From positions 137,697-201,696 of the forward strand of contig NZ_KB907337.1 of NCBI RefSeq assembly GCF_000381985.1: a stretch of 64,000 nt of DNA, read 5' to 3'. Both the position numbers and the translations under genes were made by a program. Of this stretch, positions 45,583-55,245 are shown piece by piece; positions within the stretch are counted from its first letter, which is position 1, and each line of letters starts with the position of its first letter. Source of the stretch: Novispirillum itersonii subsp. itersonii ATCC 12639. Its GTDB lineage: Bacteria > Pseudomonadota > Alphaproteobacteria > Rhodospirillales > Rhodospirillaceae. The notes under the pieces are model-generated. The model was not told the DNA's origin and made no database searches. It saw only the letters and a program-made list of their open reading frames with translations.

Positions 45583-47514
45583 ATGTACGTCGCAGCAATC
45601 TTCCTGCCGCTTCTGGCGGCGATGATCGCCGGGTTCTTCCGCCACATTCTGGGGGACCGCGGGGCGCAGCTGGTGACCACCGGCTCAGTCATGGCATCTG
45701 CCGCCATGTCGATCATGATTTTCATCGAGGTTGGCCTGAACGGTCAGCCGCAGACCATTCAGCTTTTCAAGTGGATCTCCTCCGGGGATCTGCAGGTGTC
45801 CTGGTCCGTCCATGTCGATACCCTGACCGCCGTCATGCTGGTGGTGGTCACTTCGGTGTCGTCGATGGTGCACCTCTATTCGTGGGGCTATATGCACCAT
45901 GACAAGTCGGTGCCGCGCTTCATGGCTTACCTGTCTCTGTTCACCTTCATGATGCTTATGCTGGTGACCTCCGACAACCTCGTGCAGCTGTTCTTCGGCT
46001 GGGAAGGCGTGGGTCTCGCGTCCTACCTGCTGATCGGCTTCTGGTACGAAAAGCCGTCGGCCAACGCCGCCGCCATCAAGGCCTTCGTGGTCAACCGTGT
46101 CGGTGACTTCGGCTTCGCGCTGGGGATTTTCGGGGTGTATTTCCTGTTCGGCTCCGTCGAATTCAAGGAAATCTTCGCCGCAGTTCCGGAATATGCTGAC
46201 GCCACTGTTACCTTCTTCGGCATTCAGGCGCATGCCCTGACCATCATCGGTCTGCTGCTGTTCGTCGGTGCGATGGGGAAGTCGGCGCAGCTTGGCCTGC
46301 ACACCTGGCTGCCGGATGCGATGGAAGGCCCGACCCCGGTGTCTGCCCTCATTCACGCCGCCACCATGGTGACCGCCGGTGTGTTCATGGTCAGCCGCAT
46401 GTCGCCGCTGTATGAATATGCCCCGGACGCGCTGGCCGTTGTCGCCGTTGTCGGTGCCACCACCGCGTTCTTCGCTGCCACCGTCGGCTGCACCCAGAAC
46501 GACATTAAGCGCGTGATCGCGTATTCCACCTGCTCGCAGCTGGGCTACATGTTCTTCGCCATCGGTGTGCATGCCTATCAGGCCGCCGTGTTCCACCTGA
46601 TGACTCACGCCTTCTTTAAGGCGCTGCTGTTCCTCGGTGCCGGTTCTGTCATTCACGCCATGTCTGACGAGCAGGACATCCGCAAGATGGGCGGGATCTG
46701 GAAGCACATTCCGGTCACCTATACCATGATGTGGGTCGGTTCGCTGGCTCTGGCCGGTATCCCGTTCTTCGCCGGTTATTACTCCAAGGACATGATCCTG
46801 GAAGCGGCTTATGCCGCGCACTCCGGCCCGGGTATGTACGCTTTCGTCCTCGGCATCGCTGCCGCCGGTATGACCGCGTTCTATTCCTGGCGTCTGCTGA
46901 TCCTGACTTTCCATGGTAAGCCGCGTGCGAATGAGCATGTGATGGGCCACATCCATGAAAGCCCGCCGGTCATGCTGATCCCGCTGCTGGTTCTGGCTGT
47001 CGGGGCCCTGTTCTCCGGCTATGTCGGCTATGATCTGTTCGTCGGTGAAGGCCGTGAGGCGTTCTGGGGCGAGGCGATCAAGGTTCTCGACGCCACCGAC
47101 TCTGTTGCCCACGCCCATCATGTTCCGTCCTGGGTGAAGCTGCTGCCGCTGTACATGAGCGTCGGCGGGATTGCTCTGGCCTACGTGCTGTATCTGTTTG
47201 CTCCGGGCATCCCGGGTGTTATCGCCCGCGTGTTCCGTCCGGTTTATCTGTTCCTGCTCAACAAGTGGTACTTTGACGAACTGTATGACCGCATTTTCGT
47301 GCGTCCGGCGTTCGTTCTGGGCCGCCACTTCTGGAAGGGCGGGGATGGTGCGCTGATCGATGGCGTCGGCCCCGACGGGATTGCCGCCGCCACCCGTGAC
47401 ATCGCGCGTCGCGTGTCGCGGGCCCAGTCCGGCTACCTGTATCACTACACCTTCGCCATGATCCTTGGTGTTGCGGTGTTTGTGACCTGGTTCCTGATGT
47501 CAAAGGCAGGATAA
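45583..47514 (+). CDS. nuoL: NADH-quinone oxidoreductase subunit L
   Basis: 643 residues, an antiporter-like proton pump with about 16 helices. LVQLFFGWEGVGLASYLLIG holds the key Glu, and MGKSAQLGLHTWLPDAMEGP and HAATMVTAGVF are the core signatures. The C-terminal lateral helix (residues about 530-600) is present. nuoM starts 6 bp downstream. Confidence 0.97.
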   Translation: MYVAAIFLPLLAAMIAGFFRHILGDRGAQLVTTGSVMASAAMSIMIFIEVGLNGQPQTIQLFKWISSGDLQVSWSVHVDTLTAVMLVVVTSVSSMVHLYSWGYMHHDKSVPRFMAYLSLFTFMMLMLVTSDNLVQLFFGWEGVGLASYLLIGFWYEKPSANAAAIKAFVVNRVGDFGFALGIFGVYFLFGSVEFKEIFAAVPEYADATVTFFGIQAHALTIIGLLLFVGAMGKSAQLGLHTWLPDAMEGPTPVSALIHAATMVTAGVFMVSRMSPLYEYAPDALAVVAVVGATTAFFAATVGCTQNDIKRVIAYSTCSQLGYMFFAIGVHAYQAAVFHLMTHAFFKALLFLGAGSVIHAMSDEQDIRKMGGIWKHIPVTYTMMWVGSLALAGIPFFAGYYSKDMILEAAYAAHSGPGMYAFVLGIAAAGMTAFYSWRLLILTFHGKPRANEHVMGHIHESPPVMLIPLLVLAVGALFSGYVGYDLFVGEGREAFWGEAIKVLDATDSVAHAHHVPSWVKLLPLYMSVGGIALAYVLYLFAPGIPGVIARVFRPVYLFLLNKWYFDELYDRIFVRPAFVLGRHFWKGGDGALIDGVGPDGIAAATRDIARRVSRAQSGYLYHYTFAMILGVAVFVTWFLMSKAG

Positions 47515-47520
47515 GCACCG

Positions 47521-49035
47521 ATGACCGACCTTCCCTTGCTGTCACTCGTCACCTTTCTTCCTCTGGTCGGCGCGGCGTTCATTCTGTTCGTCCGTGGTGA
47601 TGAGGCCGTGGTTGCGCGCAATGCCCGCAACGTGGCCCTGCTGACCTCTTTGGCCACTTTTCTGCTGTCGTTGGCTCTGTGGCAGGGGTTCAACCCCGCC
47701 ACGGCTGACTTCCAGTTTGTTGAAAAAGTGCAGTGGCTGCCCGACTGGGGCATCAACTATCACATGGGCATTGACGGCATTTCGCTGTTCTTCGTCCTGC
47801 TGTCCACCTTCCTGACCCCGATCTGCATTCTGTCGACCTGGGGCGCGGTGGAAAAGCGCGTGAAGGAATATATGCTGGCCTTTCTGGTCCTTGAGACCTT
47901 TATGGTCGGCATGTTCTGCGCGCTGGACTATGTGATTTTCTATATCTTCTTCGAAGCGGTCCTGATCCCGATGTTTATCATCATCGGGGTGTGGGGCGGT
48001 CCGCGCCGTGTCTACGCCGCGTTCAAGTTCTTCCTCTATACCCTGTTCGGTTCGGTGCTGATGCTGGTTGCTCTGCTGGCGATGTTGTATGTCGCCGGTA
48101 CCACTGACATCCCGACCCTGATGCAGACCCGTTTCCCGTATGAAATGCAGCTGTGGCTGTGGCTGGCGATGTTTGCTTCCTTCGCGGTGAAGGTGCCGAT
48201 GTGGCCGGTTCATACCTGGCTGCCGGATGCCCACGTGGAAGCCCCGACCGCCGGTTCGGTCATTCTGGCCGGTGTGCTGCTGAAGATGGGGGGCTACGGC
48301 TTCATCCGTTTCTCCATCCCGATGCTGCCGGAAGCGACTGAATTCTTCGCCCCGATGGTGTTTACTCTGTCCATCATCGCCGTCATCTACACCTCGCTGG
48401 TCGCGCTGGTGCAGGATGATATGAAGAAGCTGATCGCCTATTCCTCTGTTGCCCACATGGGTTTTGTGACCATCGGTGTGTTTGCCCTTAACCAGCAGGC
48501 CATCGAAGGTGCGATCTTCCAGATGCTGTCCCACGGGGTGGTGTCCGGTGCGCTGTTCCTGTGCGTCGGTGTGGTCTATGACCGCCTGCACACCCGTGAA
48601 ATCGCCCGGTACGGCGGCCTGTCCAACACCATGCCGAAGTACGCCACCATCTTCCTGTTCTTCACCATGGCCTCCGTCGGCCTGCCGGGTACCGCCGGGT
48701 TCGTCGGGGAATTCATGGTCCTGCTGGGGGCGTTCCAGACCAGCACCTGGGTTGGCCTGTTTGCCGCCACCGGTCTGATCCTGGGCGCGACCTATGCGCT
48801 GCTGCTGTACCGCCGCATCTGCTTCGGCAAGCTGGACAAGGAAGACCTGAAGGCACTGCTGGATATGAGCCCGCGCGAAATCGCGATGTTTGTTCCGCTG
48901 ATCCTGATGGTGCTGTGGATGGGGATTTATCCGTCCTCGTTCCTTGATCCGATGCATGCGTCGGTCGTTCACCTGATCGAGAACTATCAGTCCGCGCTGG
49001 CGGCCGCCAACGGCGGTTCGGTTGCCGCGAACTGA
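47521..49035 (+). CDS. nuoM: NADH-quinone oxidoreductase subunit M
   Basis: 504 residues, 14 helices, the second antiporter-like pump. [19 protein letters not shown] carries the conserved Glu, [19 protein letters not shown] the Lys and loop signature, and VLLKMGGYG follows. No unusual domain was noted. Confidence 0.97.
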   Translation: MTDLPLLSLVTFLPLVGAAFILFVRGDEAVVARNARNVALLTSLATFLLSLALWQGFNPATADFQFVEKVQWLPDWGINYHMGIDGISLFFVLLSTFLTPICILSTWGAVEKRVKEYMLAFLVLETFMVGMFCALDYVIFYIFFEAVLIPMFIIIGVWGGPRRVYAAFKFFLYTLFGSVLMLVALLAMLYVAGTTDIPTLMQTRFPYEMQLWLWLAMFASFAVKVPMWPVHTWLPDAHVEAPTAGSVILAGVLLKMGGYGFIRFSIPMLPEATEFFAPMVFTLSIIAVIYTSLVALVQDDMKKLIAYSSVAHMGFVTIGVFALNQQAIEGAIFQMLSHGVVSGALFLCVGVVYDRLHTREIARYGGLSNTMPKYATIFLFFTMASVGLPGTAGFVGEFMVLLGAFQTSTWVGLFAATGLILGATYALLLYRRICFGKLDKEDLKALLDMSPREIAMFVPLILMVLWMGIYPSSFLDPMHASVVHLIENYQSALAAANGGSVAAN

Positions 49036-49066
49036 CGACGGGCAGGCAGAAGAAGGTATAGACACA

Positions 49067-50503
49067 ATGACTGTGATCGCAAACCTGGGTGCTGCTGCTC
49101 CCGAGTTGTTCCTGGCAGGGGCGGGGATTGTCCTGCTGATGCTGGGTGTGTTCCGCAAGACCGACGCGACCGCGCAGGTCGGCTGGCTGGCCGTCGCCGC
49201 GCTGGTGGCTGCTGCCGGTCTGGTGCTGACTGGCTCGAAAGGGCCGGTCACCCTGTTCAACGGCCTGTTCATCACCGATGGTTTCGCCGTGTTCGCCAAG
49301 CTGGCGACGCTGGGGGCCTCGGCCCTGACCCTGATCCTGTCGCTGTCGTGGCTGGCTCAGGAACAGGTGAAGAAGTTTGAGTATTCCGTCATCGTTATCT
49401 TCGCCACCCTTGGCATGCTGATGATGATCTCCGCCAATAACCTGATGAGCCTGTACCTCGGTCTGGAACTGCAGGGGCTGGCGGCTTACGTTCTTGCCGC
49501 GTTCAAGCGCGATAATCTGAAGTCCACCGAATCCGGTCTGAAGTATTTCATTCTGGGCTCGGTTGCCTCCGGTCTGCTGCTGTACGGTATGTCGCTGGTC
49601 TACGGTTTCACCGGCACCACCAGCTTTGATAAACTGGCGGAAGTGCTGTCGCATCACCCCTCTACCGGTGTGATGGTCGGTCTGGTGTTCATGCTGTCCG
49701 GTATGGCGTTCAAGGTTTCTGCCGCGCCGTTCCATATGTGGACCCCTGATGTGTACGAAGGCGCCCCGACCCCGGTCACCGCGTTCTTCGCCATTGCCCC
49801 TAAGGTGGCGGCGATTGCCCTGTTCATCCGCCTTCTGGCCGGTCCGTTCTCTGATCTGGTCGGCGCGTGGCAGCAGGTGGTATGGCTGATCTCGATCCTG
49901 TCGATGGCCATCGGTGCCTTCGGTGCGATCAACCAGACCAACATCAAGCGTCTGCTGGCGTATTCGTCCATCGGTCACATGGGTTATGTGCTGGTCGGCC
50001 TGACCGTTGCCTCGCCGGAAGGCGTGCGTGGCGCGCTGGTCTACCTTGCCCTGTACGTGTTCATGAACGTCGGTGCCTTTGCCGTCGTGCTGTCGATGCG
50101 TCAGAAGGGCCGTGCGGTTGAAGGTATCTCTGATCTCGCCGGCCTGTCGCGGACCTCGCCGGGTCTGGCCGCCGCGCTGACCATTTTCATGTTCTCGATG
50201 GCCGGTATTCCGCCGCTCGCCGGGTTCTTCTCCAAGCTGTACGTGTTTATGGCGGCGGTGAAGGCCGGGATGTTCGGTCTGGCAATCATCGGTGTTCTGA
50301 CCTCGGTGGTGTCGGCGTTCTATTACATCCGCGTCATCAAGATCATGTACTTCGATGAGCCGGTGGATAGCTTCGACCGTCCGGCGACTGCCAACACGGT
50401 TATCCTGTGGGGGACCTCTGCCGTCACCCTGCTGTTCTGGCTGTGGCCGGCGGCGCTGATTAACTCGGCGCAGACGGCGGCTCAGGTCCTGTTCCCGGGC
50501 TGA
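49067..50503 (+). CDS. nuoN: NADH-quinone oxidoreductase subunit N
   Basis: 478 residues, 14 helices, the third antiporter-like pump, with LMSLYLGLELQGLAAYVL, FKVSAAPFHMWTPDVYEGAP and RLLAYSSIGHMGY. AGAAGG precedes ATG 49067. It is the last Complex I gene; birA begins only 4 bp after its stop codon, so the transcript probably continues. Confidence 0.97.
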   Translation: MTVIANLGAAAPELFLAGAGIVLLMLGVFRKTDATAQVGWLAVAALVAAAGLVLTGSKGPVTLFNGLFITDGFAVFAKLATLGASALTLILSLSWLAQEQVKKFEYSVIVIFATLGMLMMISANNLMSLYLGLELQGLAAYVLAAFKRDNLKSTESGLKYFILGSVASGLLLYGMSLVYGFTGTTSFDKLAEVLSHHPSTGVMVGLVFMLSGMAFKVSAAPFHMWTPDVYEGAPTPVTAFFAIAPKVAAIALFIRLLAGPFSDLVGAWQQVVWLISILSMAIGAFGAINQTNIKRLLAYSSIGHMGYVLVGLTVASPEGVRGALVYLALYVFMNVGAFAVVLSMRQKGRAVEGISDLAGLSRTSPGLAAALTIFMFSMAGIPPLAGFFSKLYVFMAAVKAGMFGLAIIGVLTSVVSAFYYIRVIKIMYFDEPVDSFDRPATANTVILWGTSAVTLLFWLWPAALINSAQTAAQVLFPG

Positions 50504-50507
50504 TCCC

Positions 50508-51278
50508 TTGGACACGGCGAATGAGCGTGTAAGCCGCGAGGCGCTGCCCAATGGGTGGCGCCTTGTGCTTTTGCAGGAAACCGATTCCACCAATCAGGAA
50601 CTGCGCCGCCGCCGCGACAGCGACCCGGGGGAGGGGCTGGCCGTGATGGCAGCCCGTCAGACCAGCGGGCGCGGGCGACGCGGGCGGGAATGGTCGAGCC
50701 CGGAAGGCAACCTGTATCTTTCGCTGCGGCTGGACAGCCGCCCCGGCGGTCTGGCGACGGCAGCCCAGTTGTCCTTTGTGGCAGCGGTGGCCCTGTCTGA
50801 TGCACTGCGGGAAGTGGCGCCGCACGTGCCGATTCGGTGCAAATGGCCGAACGATCTGCTGATCAACGGTGCGAAGGTATCCGGTATTCTGCTGGAAAGT
50901 GATGACCCATATGTCATTGTCGGCATTGGGGTTAATCTGGCGTGGTCGCCTCCCCCCGGGCAGGCCCTGTATGCGGCGACCAACCTGCGGCAGGAAGGGG
51001 CGGCTGTCTCCCCGGAAACTTTGGCCGCCGCGCTGTGCCGCCATATGGCGGCCTGTGTCGGCCTGTGGCGCGATGCCGGTTTCGCCCCGATCCGGGCGGC
51101 ATGGCTGGAGGTGGCACAGGGGCGGGGGCAGACGGTGATTGCCCGGCTGCATGACGGTACAGAACAGCAGGGAGAGTTCGTTGACCTTGACGCCGATGGG
51201 GCGCTTGTGTTGCAAAGCAACATGGGGCGCAGCCGTATCATGGCTGCCGATGTCTTTTTCGGGCCATCGTCAGGCTGA
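50508..51278 (+). CDS. birA: Biotin-[acetyl-CoA-carboxylase] ligase (monofunctional BirA)
   Basis: 256 residues. TDSTNQEL, ARQTSGRGRRGREW (biotinoyl-AMP loop) and KWPNDLLINGAKVSGILLE are the catalytic motifs. The N-terminal DNA-binding domain of E. coli BirA is absent, so it is an enzyme only. It biotinylates acetyl-CoA carboxylase and related carboxylases. The only start before the conserved region is TTG 50508, 4 bp after nuoN; translation may depend on coupling. Confidence 0.93.
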   Translation: MDTANERVSREALPNGWRLVLLQETDSTNQELRRRRDSDPGEGLAVMAARQTSGRGRRGREWSSPEGNLYLSLRLDSRPGGLATAAQLSFVAAVALSDALREVAPHVPIRCKWPNDLLINGAKVSGILLESDDPYVIVGIGVNLAWSPPPGQALYAATNLRQEGAAVSPETLAAALCRHMAACVGLWRDAGFAPIRAAWLEVAQGRGQTVIARLHDGTEQQGEFVDLDADGALVLQSNMGRSRIMAADVFFGPSSG

Positions 51279-51374
51279 CAGGCTGCGCGGAGAACAGAGG
51301 GGTTGGGTCATCCTGAAAAGCCCCCGGAGGAAACAGCAACGGCCGGTGAACCGGACGAGAGAGCGGAGTCAGAA

Positions 51375-52148
51375 ATGCTTCTGGTGATTGATTCCGGTAA
51401 CACCAATACGGTGTTTGCCGTGTATGATGGTGATGAGCTGCGTGGCGAATGGCGGTCTTCGACCCGGTCTGACCGGACTGCCGACGAATACGGCGTCTGG
51501 CTGTCGCAGCTGATGCAGTTCATTAACCTGAAGCGCGAAGATATCGACGCCGCCATCATTGCCTCGGTGGTTCCGGCGAACCTGTTTACCCTGAAGACCC
51601 TGTGCCGCCGCTATTTTGATACCGAGCCGCTGGTCATCGGTGAGCCGACGGTGGATCTGGGGCTGCAGATCATCATGGACCGTCCGGAGGAAGTGGGGGC
51701 TGACCGGCTGGTTAACGCTGTCGCCGCCCACGTTAAGTACAACGGCCCGCTGATTGTCATTGATTTTGGCACTGCCACCACGTTCGATGTGGTGGATGGA
51801 GAGGGAAACTATCACGGTGGCTGTATTTGCCCCGGTATCAACCTGTCACTGGAGGCGCTGCACATGGCGGCTGCCCAGTTGCCGCGGGTGGCAGTCGGCC
51901 GCCCGGCGCAGGTTATCGGCAAATCCACCGTACCGGCCATGCGCTCCGGGATTTACTGGGGTTACGTCGGCTTGATCGACGGGCTGGTCAAACGCATATC
52001 GGAAGAATTCGGCGCCCCGATGACGATCATCGCCACCGGCGGACTCGCCCCCCTGTTTATCGAGGCCACAGAGGCCATTCATCACCTTGATCAGGATCTG
52101 ACCCTTCGGGGCCTGGTCGAGATTTACCGAAGAAATAAGGCAGCATGA
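51375..52148 (+). CDS. coaX: Pantothenate kinase, type III
   Basis: 257 residues with the type III signatures [52 protein letters not shown] and GGLAPLF. It phosphorylates pantothenate as the first step of CoA synthesis. The frame opens at 51303, but ATG 51375 with a CGGAG site starts the conserved core. It overlaps rnj by 4 bp. Confidence 0.96.
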   Translation: MLLVIDSGNTNTVFAVYDGDELRGEWRSSTRSDRTADEYGVWLSQLMQFINLKREDIDAAIIASVVPANLFTLKTLCRRYFDTEPLVIGEPTVDLGLQIIMDRPEEVGADRLVNAVAAHVKYNGPLIVIDFGTATTFDVVDGEGNYHGGCICPGINLSLEALHMAAAQLPRVAVGRPAQVIGKSTVPAMRSGIYWGYVGLIDGLVKRISEEFGAPMTIIATGGLAPLFIEATEAIHHLDQDLTLRGLVEIYRRNKAA

Positions 52149-53827
52149 GCGACAAAACCCTCCCGCAGATCCGGCGGGCCCCGAAAGATGGTCTGGTGTT
52201 CCTCCCCCTGGGCGGCACCGGCGAAATCGGTATGAACCTCAACGTCTACGGCTGCAACGGCAAGTGGCTGGCGGTGGATATGGGGGTCAGCTTCGGTGAC
52301 GATCTGATCCCCGGTGTCGATGTGGTGATGGCGGATCACCTGTTTCTGGAAGAGCAGGCTGACGATCTGGTCGGTATCGTCATCACCCATGCGCACGAAG
52401 ACCATATCGGCGCGGTGGCTTACATGTGGCCTGACCTGCGGTGCCCGGTCTACGCCACCCCCTTTGCGGCCGAATTTCTGAAGCTGAAGCTGAAGGAAGA
52501 AGGCATCGACAGAGAGGTGCCGGTGCATGTGGTGCCGCTGGGGGGCAAGATTTCCCTTGATCCGTTCGAGGTGGAATTTGTCTCGCTGACCCACTCGATC
52601 CCCGAGCCGAACGGCCTGATGATCCGCACCCCGCATGGCAATGTCTACCATACCGGCGACTGGAAGCTGGACCCGGAGCCGCTGGTCGGCCCCGACGCCG
52701 ATACCAAGCGCCTGCGGGAGCTGGGGGATGAAGGGGTGCTGGCGGTCATCAGCGACAGCACCAACATCATGAATCCGGGCCACTCCGGGTCTGAAGGGGA
52801 GGTCCGGCGCAGCCTGACCGAGGTCATCGGCCAGTATGGCGGCAAGGTGGCGGTGTCCTGCTTTGCGTCCAACGTGGCGCGTCTGGAAACGGTGATCGGT
52901 GCGGCCCGGGCCAATGGCCGTCAGGTCTGTCTGGTCGGGCGCTCTCTGTGGCGGATCGTTGATGTCGCCCGTGAGTGCGGCTATCTGCAGGATGTCGGCC
53001 GCCTTCTGGAAGCCGAGCAGGCAGACCGGCTGCCGGACCGCGAAGTGCTGTATATCTGCACGGGCAGTCAGGGGGAGCCGCGGGCGGCGATGACCCGTAT
53101 CGCCTGGGGGCACCACCCCTATGTCAAGCTGGGGAAGGGCGATGTCTGCCTGTTTTCCTCCCGCGTGATTCCGGGTAATGAACGCGCCATCTTCCGTCTG
53201 CATAACCAGCTGGTGCGTGAAGGCGTTGAGGTGGTGACTGACCGCGATGCCTTCATTCACGTCTCCGGTCATCCGGGGCAGGAAGAAGTGGCGGAGCTTT
53301 ACAGCCTGTTGCGTCCGCAGATGGTGATCCCGGTCCATGGCGAACGCCGCCATCTGCAGGTTCATGCCGATTTTGCCCTGAATAAGGGCGTGTCGGAGGC
53401 TGCGGTGATCGACAACGGCGACGTGCTGCAGCTGGCCCCCGCTGGCCCGAAGGTGATTGCTTCGGCCCCGGTCGGTCGGCTGACTGTTGACGGCGACCGC
53501 ATTGTGCCGATGGATAGCCCGGTGCTGAAGGATCGCCGTAAGATGGTGACAAACGGTGCGGCGGTGGTGACGCTGGTGCTGGATGGCACCCGTCTGGTGG
53601 CAGACCCGCTGGTGACCACCCACGGCCTGTTCACCCCGGACGATGACGAGGAAGGCGGCAGCGATACTCTGGTCCGCGCGGTGCGGGATGCGGTGGAGCG
53701 TCTTGACCGTCGTGAGAAGACCGATGACGGTGCTGTACAGGAAGCCGCCCGTCGGGCGCTGCGCAAGGTGCTGCACCTTGATCAGGGCCGTAAGCCGGTG
53801 ACCGATGTGCATCTGGTCCGGCTGTAA
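52145..53827 (+). CDS. rnj: Ribonuclease J
   Basis: 560 residues: a metallo-beta-lactamase core ([30 protein letters not shown] with the zinc ligands; HTGDWKLDP), a beta-CASP domain ([34 protein letters not shown]) and a C-terminal domain. RNase J has 5'-exonuclease and endonuclease activity in RNA decay and rRNA maturation. Together with RNase R it gives this bacterium a mixed decay apparatus. It ends at a GGGCCGGGA hairpin. Confidence 0.96.
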   Translation: MSDKTLPQIRRAPKDGLVFLPLGGTGEIGMNLNVYGCNGKWLAVDMGVSFGDDLIPGVDVVMADHLFLEEQADDLVGIVITHAHEDHIGAVAYMWPDLRCPVYATPFAAEFLKLKLKEEGIDREVPVHVVPLGGKISLDPFEVEFVSLTHSIPEPNGLMIRTPHGNVYHTGDWKLDPEPLVGPDADTKRLRELGDEGVLAVISDSTNIMNPGHSGSEGEVRRSLTEVIGQYGGKVAVSCFASNVARLETVIGAARANGRQVCLVGRSLWRIVDVARECGYLQDVGRLLEAEQADRLPDREVLYICTGSQGEPRAAMTRIAWGHHPYVKLGKGDVCLFSSRVIPGNERAIFRLHNQLVREGVEVVTDRDAFIHVSGHPGQEEVAELYSLLRPQMVIPVHGERRHLQVHADFALNKGVSEAAVIDNGDVLQLAPAGPKVIASAPVGRLTVDGDRIVPMDSPVLKDRRKMVTNGAAVVTLVLDGTRLVADPLVTTHGLFTPDDDEEGGSDTLVRAVRDAVERLDRREKTDDGAVQEAARRALRKVLHLDQGRKPVTDVHLVRL

Positions 53828-53838
53828 TCTGTGACTTT

Positions 53839-53867
53839 GGGCCGGGAGAAATCCCGGCCCCACTTTT
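53839..53867 (+). terminator. Terminator after rnj
   Basis: GGGCCGGGA-GAAA-TCCCGGCCC, a 9-bp stem with a GNRA-type loop, followed by CACTTTTAT, 11 bp after the rnj stop. A T-poor tail makes termination probably incomplete. Confidence 0.6.
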
Positions 53868-53939
53868 ATAAAAAGCACCCGGACCAACCGGGATCCGTCG
53901 GATGAAAACGATCTGAGATTACTGGAGAGGATAAGAAAG

Positions 53940-54344
53940 ATGATCGGACGCCTGAATCACGTTGCCATCGCGGTACCGGATCTGGACGCTGCCACCGCCA
54001 CCTATCGCGATGTGCTGGGGGCCAAGGTTTCCGCCCCGGTTCCGCAGACTGCTCACGGTGTGACCGTGGTGTTTGTCGAGCTGGATAACACGAAGATCGA
54101 ACTGCTCCATCCGCTGGGAGAAAACAGCCCGATCGCCGGTTTTCTCGCCAAGAACGCCAGTGGCGGCATCCACCATGTCTGCTACGAAGTCGCCGATATC
54201 TATGCCGCCCGCGATAAGCTGAAGGCGGAAGGGATGCGGGTTCTGGGGGATGGCGAGCCGAAGATTGGTGCCCATGACAAGCCGGTTCTGTTCCTTCATC
54301 CGAAGGACTTCAACGGAACCCTGGTTGAGCTGGAACAGGCCTGA
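53940..54344 (+). CDS. mce: Methylmalonyl-CoA epimerase
   Basis: 134 residues of the vicinal-oxygen-chelate fold with two beta-alpha-beta3 halves. Metal ligands are visible as H7 (LNHVAIAV), H79 (GGIHHVCYEV) and E130 (TLVELE). It interconverts (R)- and (S)-methylmalonyl-CoA on the propionyl-CoA route. GGAGAGG precedes the ATG. It follows rnj by 112 bp and is closed by its own terminator. Confidence 0.95.
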   Translation: MIGRLNHVAIAVPDLDAATATYRDVLGAKVSAPVPQTAHGVTVVFVELDNTKIELLHPLGENSPIAGFLAKNASGGIHHVCYEVADIYAARDKLKAEGMRVLGDGEPKIGAHDKPVLFLHPKDFNGTLVELEQA

Positions 54345-54351
54345 GGCTGAC

Positions 54352-54385
54352 AAAACCCCCGCAGCAACCGCTTCGGGGGTTTTTT
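54352..54385 (+). terminator. Terminator after mce
   Basis: AAAACCCCCG and CGGGGGTTTT form a 10-bp stem with a 12-nt loop, followed by more T residues, 8 bp after the mce stop. Confidence 0.85.
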
Positions 54386-54412
54386 GTTGATAGCCCTTTG
54401 CGCGGCATGAAA

Positions 54413-54560
54413 AAAAGGCGGAACCCGCAGGCTCCGCCTTTTCTGTGCGCGATTTTCGCTGCACCCGGTCTTTGACCGGTGGCCTGTCTCCAGACCCGCC
54501 GCTTATGCGGCATTCCTCCCTAAACTCGGGCTGCCGGAGACGGGGGCGACGAATTGTTTG
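54413..54560 (-). ncRNA. Candidate structured small RNA with its own terminator
   Basis: Read on the minus strand, GTCTCC...GGAGAC (54536-54541 with 54486-54491) encloses a CCGC-ATAA-GCGG hairpin. Next come CCGGTC-AAA-GACCGG, then GTGC(A)GCGA-AAA-TCGCGCAC, and finally a stem AAAAGGCGGA/TCCGCCTTTT with a run of T, a typical terminator. The spacing and terminator suggest a 120-150 nt RNA. It was not matched to a known family; 6S RNA was considered but not confirmed. The 5' end is a guess. Confidence 0.35.
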
Positions 54561-54769
54561 GTTCGTCAAGCCCGGCCATCTGTTTCGGCCCCTGCTGGTA
54601 GAGAGAAGATATGCAGGAAGCGTATTCTTGTCACGCGAAAAATGCATGGCTAAGAAAAAAGAGTGACTTTTTTATGACCAGATTGATCACAAAATGGGCG
54701 GGGTAGGCTTTTCGGGTGTCCGGGGCTATCATGGGTGGGTTGGCAGTGACGCAGCCCTAGGAACAGATC

Positions 54770-55219
54770 ATGCGGATACAGGCTTTTTGGCACGCAGCAG
54801 CCATCGCAACCGGCATCGGTCTGCCGCTGCTGTTCTCTCTTCCCGCTCCGGCAGCGGAAAACTATGTCGGTATCAACCCGTCAGCCTGCCGGAAGGTCAC
54901 TGTCGGCAGCACCAGTGCGGATGTTGAGTATAAGCCCGGTGTTGACGTCAATGGCCGGGCCGTGGTCCCGGCGGACGGGCCGGGGGGCAGCCTTGATCCG
55001 GCTGCGGGCCGGAAGATGCTGGAGGTGATCCGCATCCCGATTACCGTCGATCTGGCCAAGCGCATGGGGCTGGGGGCCGGTGGCACCAAGTTTGGCAGTG
55101 AGGTGCCGCTGGGGGAAGTCACGCTGCGCAATGGGCAGGTGTATCTGGATGGTGCGCCGCTGACCAACAGCGAGCAGCAGCAGATCAACGATGCCTGCCG
55201 CCGGGCTGGGTTCCGGTAA
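54770..55219 (+). CDS. Exported protein of unknown function
   Basis: 149 residues with a signal peptide (hydrophobic run about residues 8-26, cleavage probably APA-AEN). The mature part opens YVGINPSACRKVTVGS and ends QQINDACRRAGFR; the two cysteines could form a disulfide. TAGGA precedes the ATG at 8 nt. No family was recognised. It is convergent with the EAL-domain gene. Confidence 0.75.
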   Translation: MRIQAFWHAAAIATGIGLPLLFSLPAPAAENYVGINPSACRKVTVGSTSADVEYKPGVDVNGRAVVPADGPGGSLDPAAGRKMLEVIRIPITVDLAKRMGLGAGGTKFGSEVPLGEVTLRNGQVYLDGAPLTNSEQQQINDACRRAGFR

Positions 55220-55245
55220 GGGAAGGGGGCCGTAGCCCCCTTTGA

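Larger units (their letters stand above)
54345..54769. other. 425-bp stretch with two terminators and a structured-RNA candidate
   Basis: It contains the mce terminator, a second hairpin terminator at 54413-54442, and then a run of short hairpins (54443-54545) that fit a minus-strand RNA. No protein gene was recognised. Confidence 0.5.

Noticed and set aside
45685-47445. A 586-codon open frame on the minus strand inside nuoL, and similar long antisense frames across the nuo operon
   Set aside because: They are opposite-strand shadows of codon-biased GC-rich genes; translations are His/Gly/Arg-rich with no family features.
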